A stretch of DNA of 55,204 nt from Sinomicrobium pectinilyticum (GTDB taxonomy: Bacteria; Bacteroidota; Bacteroidia; Flavobacteriales; Flavobacteriaceae): contig NZ_RJTM01000005.1 in NCBI RefSeq assembly GCF_003725735.1, positions 1 to 55,204 of the forward strand, in the 5' to 3' direction. The notes below the pieces were generated by a model. The model saw only the letters and a program-made list of their open reading frames with translations, was not told where the DNA came from and searched no databases. Made by a program: the position numbers and the translations under genes. The number at the start of each line of letters is the position of its first letter. Within the stretch, counting starts at the first letter, position 1. Below, piece by piece: positions 51,003 through 55,204 of the stretch.

Positions 51003-52128
51003 GGTCCCTTTGGTTTAAAAGTTTTTTCGACCTGATTTCCGATTTTCTTCTTGCAAACCACAGATAGAGCCCGGTAATAAGGATAATGATAGTCATAATA
51101 TCAAAGATTGCCCAGATAATTTTCAGGGTAATTCCCCCGTAATTGCCAAAATGGAGCGGTTGTGATATAAATAATGTATTCACATACCAGGGCATTTTCC
51201 TGGCATCGGTTATTTCACCTGTTTTCGCGTCTATGAGTACCGGCATCAGTAATTTTGAAGTAACTTCCGTATTTCCTTTCATAAACACGGCATAATGATG
51301 TTTGCTTGTAAATGGTGTTCCCGGATAGGCCACAACGGAAACATCCATGGAAGGTACCTTTTCTTCCGCAGCCTTTACGGCCTCGTTCAGTGAACTCAGT
51401 TTTCCTTCCGGGGGCTTTTCGTTACGGTAAGGAGCCGTCATTTCGGCAAGCTGCCCCTGTTGCCACAAGCCAAGTACAACATCCGAAAGGGTATTTATTA
51501 CCCTGGTAAGGCCTACTATGGTTAACCAGACAACCGTAACGATGCCCAGCAGGTTATGTGTATCCAGCCATTGAAGTCTTTTGGATTTGAGCTTTCTTAC
51601 CATACCGAAATCGAAATTCTTCATAATGGGGCCGTAGAGAACAATTCCGGACACTATGGAAATGAAGAAAAGGATTCCCATGAGCCCGAGGAACAGTTTA
51701 CCGGGTATGCCGGCAAACATATCCGTATGAAGGCGGAGCATGATATACAAAAATCCTTCGTTCTCCGGTTCGTTTAATATTTCTCCGGTGTATTCGTTGA
51801 TCAGGATATATTTGCTTTCCTCGAAATGGGCATCGGGTTTTTCTACCACGTCAAACAATACCTGGTTGGGATGTTCGTCCTTTTCCCAAAAAGCATATCG
51901 CACATGTTTTCCCGGGTTTTTGGATTCGGCGATCTCCGCAAGTCGGTCCAGGTCCATTTTCTGTTTTCCCCCGACGGTTTCTACTTCAAAATCATTCTGA
52001 AGATGCTCGATCTCTTCGTGAAAAATAAGAGGCAGGCCGGTAATGCACAACAGAAGGAGAAAAGCAGTGCATATGAGACTGGTCCATTTATGCCAGGAAA
52101 ACCAACGTTTGGCCGTTTTGAGGTTCAT
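50992..52128 (-). CDS. PepSY-associated TM helix protein (siderophore reductase-like)
   Basis: A 378-aa inner-membrane protein with four main TM helices: near residues 15-35 (WTSLICTAFLLLLCITGLPLIF), ~155-175 (LFLGLMGILFFISIVSGIVLYG), ~205-230 and ~345-365. Two PepSY-type periplasmic regions lie between them. His residues near or in the TMs (SWHKWTSL, LRLHTDMF, LDTHNLLG) fit the heme-binding PepSY_TM/PiuB-FoxB family, which reduces ferric siderophores in the periplasm. It lies downstream of a siderophore-type TonB receptor on the same strand. Its substrate is inferred from that. Confidence 0.9.
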   Translation of the reverse strand: MNLKTAKRWFSWHKWTSLICTAFLLLLCITGLPLIFHEEIEHLQNDFEVETVGGKQKMDLDRLAEIAESKNPGKHVRYAFWEKDEHPNQVLFDVVEKPDAHFEESKYILINEYTGEILNEPENEGFLYIMLRLHTDMFAGIPGKLFLGLMGILFFISIVSGIVLYGPIMKNFDFGMVRKLKSKRLQWLDTHNLLGIVTVVWLTIVGLTRVINTLSDVVLGLWQQGQLAEMTAPYRNEKPPEGKLSSLNEAVKAAEEKVPSMDVSVVAYPGTPFTSKHHYAVFMKGNTEVTSKLLMPVLIDAKTGEITDARKMPWYVNTLFISQPLHFGNYGGITLKIIWAIFDIMTIIILITGLYLWFARRKSEIRSKKLLNQRDHAK

Positions 52129-52269
52129 GATTTTTCTGTAAATATATTGTTTTTACTGATTCTAAATAATATGCGGGATAAGATTTTTGATAAGAAAGGG
52201 GGGAGGATTATTGCAATGATATTCCGGGGCAGTGATTTGATTATCGGGTTTCCTGGCGGATATGGCGGG

Positions 52270-52302
52270 AAAAATGCCGGGCAGATAATGCCTGCCAGGC
52301 AT
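52270..52302 (-). terminator. Intrinsic terminator after the TonB receptor gene
   Basis: On the minus strand a stem of ATGCC and GGCAG paired with CTGCC and GGCAT (one mismatch) has a 7-nt loop and is followed by TTTTT. It lies about 20 bases after the receptor stop codon and before the PepSY gene, so the two genes may be partly uncoupled. Confidence 0.6.
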
Positions 52303-52319
52303 CAAAGGGTCCTGGCAAA

Positions 52320-54833
52320 TTAAAATTTATAGGTTACGCTACCCAAAACATTGATAAGTGCCTGTGGGTTTGCAGTTGTATAACCGATCCAGTAGTGTTC
52401 ATTGGTGAAGTTGTCCGCTTTAACACCTATACGGAACTTTTTGGTGTCGTAAAAGGCATTGGCATTCAATACAAAATAACTGGGCAAGACGAATATTCCC
52501 TGCGATACGGAGTTTACGATTTTATTGTCGCTGGCATAATTTCCGCCTATTCCGAAACCGAGACCTTTCAGACCACCGTCCATAAACTGGTAGCTTGCAT
52601 TAAAGTTGGCCAGCCAGGGCGAGGAAGCGGTAGTGGGACGCCTATCGTAAACATCAGCATTGAGTTCGTCCGTACTGGTGTACCGGGAATCGTTATAACT
52701 GACACCGGCGATAAGGGAAAAACCCCTTAGAAGATAAGCATTAACCTCAAATTCTATTCCTTTGCTGGTAAGGCTCCCGGATTGCTTTTGTACGGCCTGT
52801 GCCCCGACGTATTCGCCGGTACTCAACAGGGAGTTCTTAACATCGATATTGTAATAGCTCAATGTCGCATTAATTCTTCCGGCCATCAAATTGGCCTTAA
52901 ACCCGCCTTCCCATTGGTTGGCTTTTTCCGGGTCGGACAGGGCCATATCACCATTGCTGTTGGTCAGGTAATACCCGTTGCTGGTAAAACTGTTCTGGAA
53001 GTTACCGAAGACGGAAAACTGGTTTCTGACTATTTCATACACTGCCCCGAATTTCGGAGACCATGCAGCTTGTTTGTATGCCTGTGTATCGGCCTGTCCG
53101 CTTTTTCCACCGTTGAACTGATTGTTTTCGTACCGCACGGATGCCATGACATTTAATCCTTCGGCAGGGGTCAGCACATCGGAAATATATGCACTGTAGG
53201 TATTTAAAACTCCTGTGATGGGGTAGGTATTATTGGCATTGAAATCATATCCCGGAGTATTTCGGAGTTCATCGTACCTGGCGCTAACAGTTTCCGCATT
53301 CATTGTAGCATAATCCCCTCCGGAAAAGGGCGCCCAGTCAAATACGCTGAAGAAAATAAAATTCTGCTCGTTTTTGGTCCTCAGATAATCGAAACCGGCA
53401 ACAGCGCGGTTCCTCATAGTGCCGAGATTAAAGTCCAGGTTAAAATTTTGCTGGATCTGAAAGTGTTTTTGTTTGCTGTCTGTCGTAGACTGGTCGGCTC
53501 TTACCACACCCAATCGCACATCATTCGGATCCTGGGTTTCTGTCGATTCCGGACCTATATAAAAATACGGATTGAAACCGTCGGATTGTGAATAGGCCGT
53601 ACTTACATTGGTGGACGATCGTATATGGTCGTTGATCCTGTAATTGATTTGTCCGAAAAAATTCCTTACCCTGGCTTTGGTGTTAAGATCGTCTCCCATA
53701 TAGGAGTTTTTATAATCGAGCCCCATTTTTTCAATGTCCCTGAAATTATCAGTTCCAAGTGCAGGGGAGAGATAGAAGAACATCTGCTCCGGGATCGCAT
53801 CGGTATCGAACCATTCGAGTTCCAGGTTGATGTCCAGTTTGTCATTAACCGTATAAGCCAGCGAGGGAATAAAGGCAAAATTGGAGTTTTTGGCATCCTT
53901 TTTCTGAAAATTCCCGGAATTCGTATAGGCCGTGTTCACCCGGAAAAGCAGTTTTTTATCTCTGGTTATGGGAGTATTGAAATCGGCCTGGGCCCTGTAG
54001 TAGTTATAGCTGCCGCCGATAACGGAAATATTGCCCCCGAGTCCGTCGTAAGGTTTTTTGGTAACCCGGTTGATGACACCCCCGTATGAAGTAACGCTAC
54101 TACCGAACAATGTTGCGGACGGGCCTTTTAAAACTTCCAGTTTTTCCAGGTTAATGGCGTCTATGGAGGTAGATACGGGAGCTACGAGCCCGTTTCTCAT
54201 AGAGTTATTGGAAATGAACCCCCTTAAGTTGACAAATGTACCACCGTCGCCCGACCTGTTTGTGGCATTCCACATTTTTTGCAATCCCGTAATGTTCCTG
54301 TAGGCATCATCTACGGTGTAGATAAGCTGGTTTGCCAGTACTTCTTTAGGAAGGGAAGAGTATACCTGGGGAGTCTCTATGGCCTTTAAAGGTATTTTGG
54401 CTACCGATTCCGTTTTGGAAGAGGAAGGTAATATGCTAATGAGATGCCCTTCGAGCGTCACACCCTGCAATTCCTCGCTTTTATCGTAGAGTGTTATATT
54501 CAGGTCGTAATCCGAATTGCTGACCGTAAGTTTCTCAGTGATCGTTTTTTTTCCGAGGTTTCGTATTTCTATGGTATACGTCCCTGCCGGGATCCGTTCC
54601 AGGACATATATACCTTTCGTATCGGTCGCAGTCCCTTTCTGCAGTTCTTTGATCATTACGGAGGCATTGGCAACCGGGGTCCCGAATTCATCGGTTACCT
54701 TACCTGTGATCTTGAAATATTGTTGTGTACAGTCGGTTAAGTAGGGAGGGGAATCGATATCTGAAGAGGCAACAAGGTTTAATGTATATAGCCCGAAAAG
54801 AGAACAGGCCAGGAAGGTACATGTTTTTTTCAT
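52320..54833 (-). CDS. TonB-dependent siderophore receptor with carboxypeptidase-like N-terminal domain
   Basis: An 837-aa outer-membrane receptor. A signal peptide (MKKTCTFLACSLFGLYTLNL) is followed by a carboxypeptidase-D-like regulatory domain (~residues 40-125: FKITGKVTDEFGTPVANASVMIKE...GTYTIEIRNLG). Next is a plug (~130-290: SSLPKEVLANQ, VDDAYRNITGLQ, FVNLRGF, EVLKGPSATLFGSSVTSYGGVINRVTKKP), then a 22-strand barrel ending in a Phe (LGSVTYKF). The plug matches the ferrichrome/siderophore receptor group. It imports a ferric siderophore with energy from TonB. The PepSY protein downstream would release the iron. A promoter lies 38 bp before the start. Confidence 0.94.
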   Translation of the reverse strand: MKKTCTFLACSLFGLYTLNLVASSDIDSPPYLTDCTQQYFKITGKVTDEFGTPVANASVMIKELQKGTATDTKGIYVLERIPAGTYTIEIRNLGKKTITEKLTVSNSDYDLNITLYDKSEELQGVTLEGHLISILPSSSKTESVAKIPLKAIETPQVYSSLPKEVLANQLIYTVDDAYRNITGLQKMWNATNRSGDGGTFVNLRGFISNNSMRNGLVAPVSTSIDAINLEKLEVLKGPSATLFGSSVTSYGGVINRVTKKPYDGLGGNISVIGGSYNYYRAQADFNTPITRDKKLLFRVNTAYTNSGNFQKKDAKNSNFAFIPSLAYTVNDKLDINLELEWFDTDAIPEQMFFYLSPALGTDNFRDIEKMGLDYKNSYMGDDLNTKARVRNFFGQINYRINDHIRSSTNVSTAYSQSDGFNPYFYIGPESTETQDPNDVRLGVVRADQSTTDSKQKHFQIQQNFNLDFNLGTMRNRAVAGFDYLRTKNEQNFIFFSVFDWAPFSGGDYATMNAETVSARYDELRNTPGYDFNANNTYPITGVLNTYSAYISDVLTPAEGLNVMASVRYENNQFNGGKSGQADTQAYKQAAWSPKFGAVYEIVRNQFSVFGNFQNSFTSNGYYLTNSNGDMALSDPEKANQWEGGFKANLMAGRINATLSYYNIDVKNSLLSTGEYVGAQAVQKQSGSLTSKGIEFEVNAYLLRGFSLIAGVSYNDSRYTSTDELNADVYDRRPTTASSPWLANFNASYQFMDGGLKGLGFGIGGNYASDNKIVNSVSQGIFVLPSYFVLNANAFYDTKKFRIGVKADNFTNEHYWIGYTTANPQALINVLGSVTYKF

Positions 54834-54870
54834 AGTTGTATTTTTTATATCACACCAGTTGATTACCGGA

Positions 54871-54904
54871 CAAATATAATTTATTTAGATTTAATACAAA
54901 TAAA
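54871..54904 (-). promoter_or_regulatory. Promoter of the TonB receptor with overlapping inverted repeat
   Basis: On the minus strand TTG (54897-54899) and TATATTTG (54871-54878) are 18 bp apart, a close match to the Bacteroidetes promoter. TTTATTT (54880-54886) and AAATAAA (54898-54904) form an inverted repeat covering the spacer, a plausible iron-repressor operator. The repressor is not identified. Confidence 0.6.
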
Positions 54905-55162
54905 AATAAAGTATTTTGCGTTCGTTATTTTATAAGCGGACTGCTGTCCGGAACAGGCAAAGAAAGTGGGAGTTACCTGCAAAAAAAGCGTATTTGGAGC
55001 ATCCTTGAATTTAAAAGAGTATATATTACCGGGCGGTTTGGAAATATTTTATGAATATGAAGAGGGAAGGAGAATAGAAGTTGATGGAATAGATGGTCTT
55101 ACCCGGAACGGGTATTTACATCATTCTGAAGAAGAGAGTCGAAAACCGGTCAAAACTGTTAA

Positions 55163-55199
55163 GGGCGAGGTCGGAAAATTCTGTTTTCCGACCTCGCCC
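55163..55199. repeat. Perfect 16-bp-stem hairpin at the window end
   Basis: GGGCGAGGTCGGAAAA (55163-55178) is exactly complementary to 55184-55199, with a 5-nt loop TTCTG. It could be a bidirectional terminator lacking a clear T-run, or a palindromic repeat unit. The window ends four bases later. Confidence 0.6.
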
Positions 55200-55204
55200 G
55201 GGGG

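Larger units (their letters stand above)
54834..55204. other. 371-bp region at the right edge
   Basis: It holds the receptor promoter and the terminal hairpin. A plus-strand frame is open from about 54933 to the window end but has no ATG and no recognisable motif, so I do not call it a gene. Confidence 0.5.

Noticed and set aside
54933-55204. A plus-strand frame open to the window edge
   Set aside because: It has no ATG or convincing start, contains the terminal hairpin, and shows no recognisable motif.
1-55204. CRISPR arrays, transposases, integrases, rRNA
   Set aside because: I looked for regularly spaced direct repeats, DDE or recombinase motifs and rRNA-like sequence and saw none.

Overview
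The window looks like a chromosomal segment of a Flavobacteriaceae-type Bacteroidetes (about 45% GC by eye). The evidence is a type IX secretion (T9SS) type B sorting domain next to a PorP/SprF protein, promoters of the TAnnTTTG class, a TonB-dependent receptor with an N-terminal carboxypeptidase-like domain, and a Kdp system with a split KdpD and a sigma-54 response regulator. No phage, transposase or CRISPR array is visible.

Layout. (1) 1-2482: 3' end of a secreted Fn3-repeat protein, its PorP/SprF partner, and a small lipoprotein. (2) 2475-8203, minus strand: a tripartite RND efflux operon (TolC-like, adaptor, pump). (3) 8204-9399: 1.2 kb without a convincing gene but with two large palindromes. 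(4) 9400-16370: a pyruvate dehydrogenase operon with a homodimeric-type E1, an E2 whose linker is about 80% charged, and two tandem E3 genes. (5) 16448-30370, minus strand: two gene trains, [beta-phosphoglucomutase/trehalose-6-P phosphatase fusion, GH65 phosphorylase, P-type Ca-type ATPase, PfkB] and [PEP synthase, second P-type ATPase, HAD phosphatase]. The combination ctpF-like/pfkB/otsB1-like parallels part of the Mycobacterium tuberculosis DosR dormancy regulon. (6) 30885-41626: sigma-54 response regulator, a strong sigma-54 promoter with tandem upstream palindromes, then kdpF, kdpA, kdpB, kdpC, an outer-membrane porin, a KdpD sensory half and a separate histidine kinase. (7) 41988-48551: GH28 lipoprotein, then a RuBisCO-like protein, a DUF1537 acid-sugar kinase, an Asp/Glu-racemase-fold protein lacking the second catalytic Cys, and a BASS-family symporter. 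This resembles the 3-oxo-isoapionate kinase/decarboxylase part of D-apiose/apionate catabolism, with a different set of accessory genes. (8) 48712-50453: AT-richer stretch with an Lrp regulator, GNAT acetyltransferase, YgjV-like protein and a decayed gene, then tRNA-Leu(CAG). (9) 50829-54833, minus strand: siderophore-type TonB receptor, PepSY reductase-like protein and a 57-aa membrane protein.

How the parts work together. The PDH complex, PEP synthase, PfkB and the trehalose/glucose-1-phosphate enzymes all act around hexose phosphates, PEP, pyruvate and acetyl-CoA, and they sit beside two cation pumps, which suggests an energy-stress or survival block. The Kdp block appears to be a self-contained K+-scavenging unit, from outer-membrane channel to regulator and promoter. 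The RuBisCO-like operon is probably a catabolic unit for a plant- or algal-derived acid sugar, with the upstream GH28 suggesting a pectin-like source. These functional links are inferences from family knowledge and gene order.
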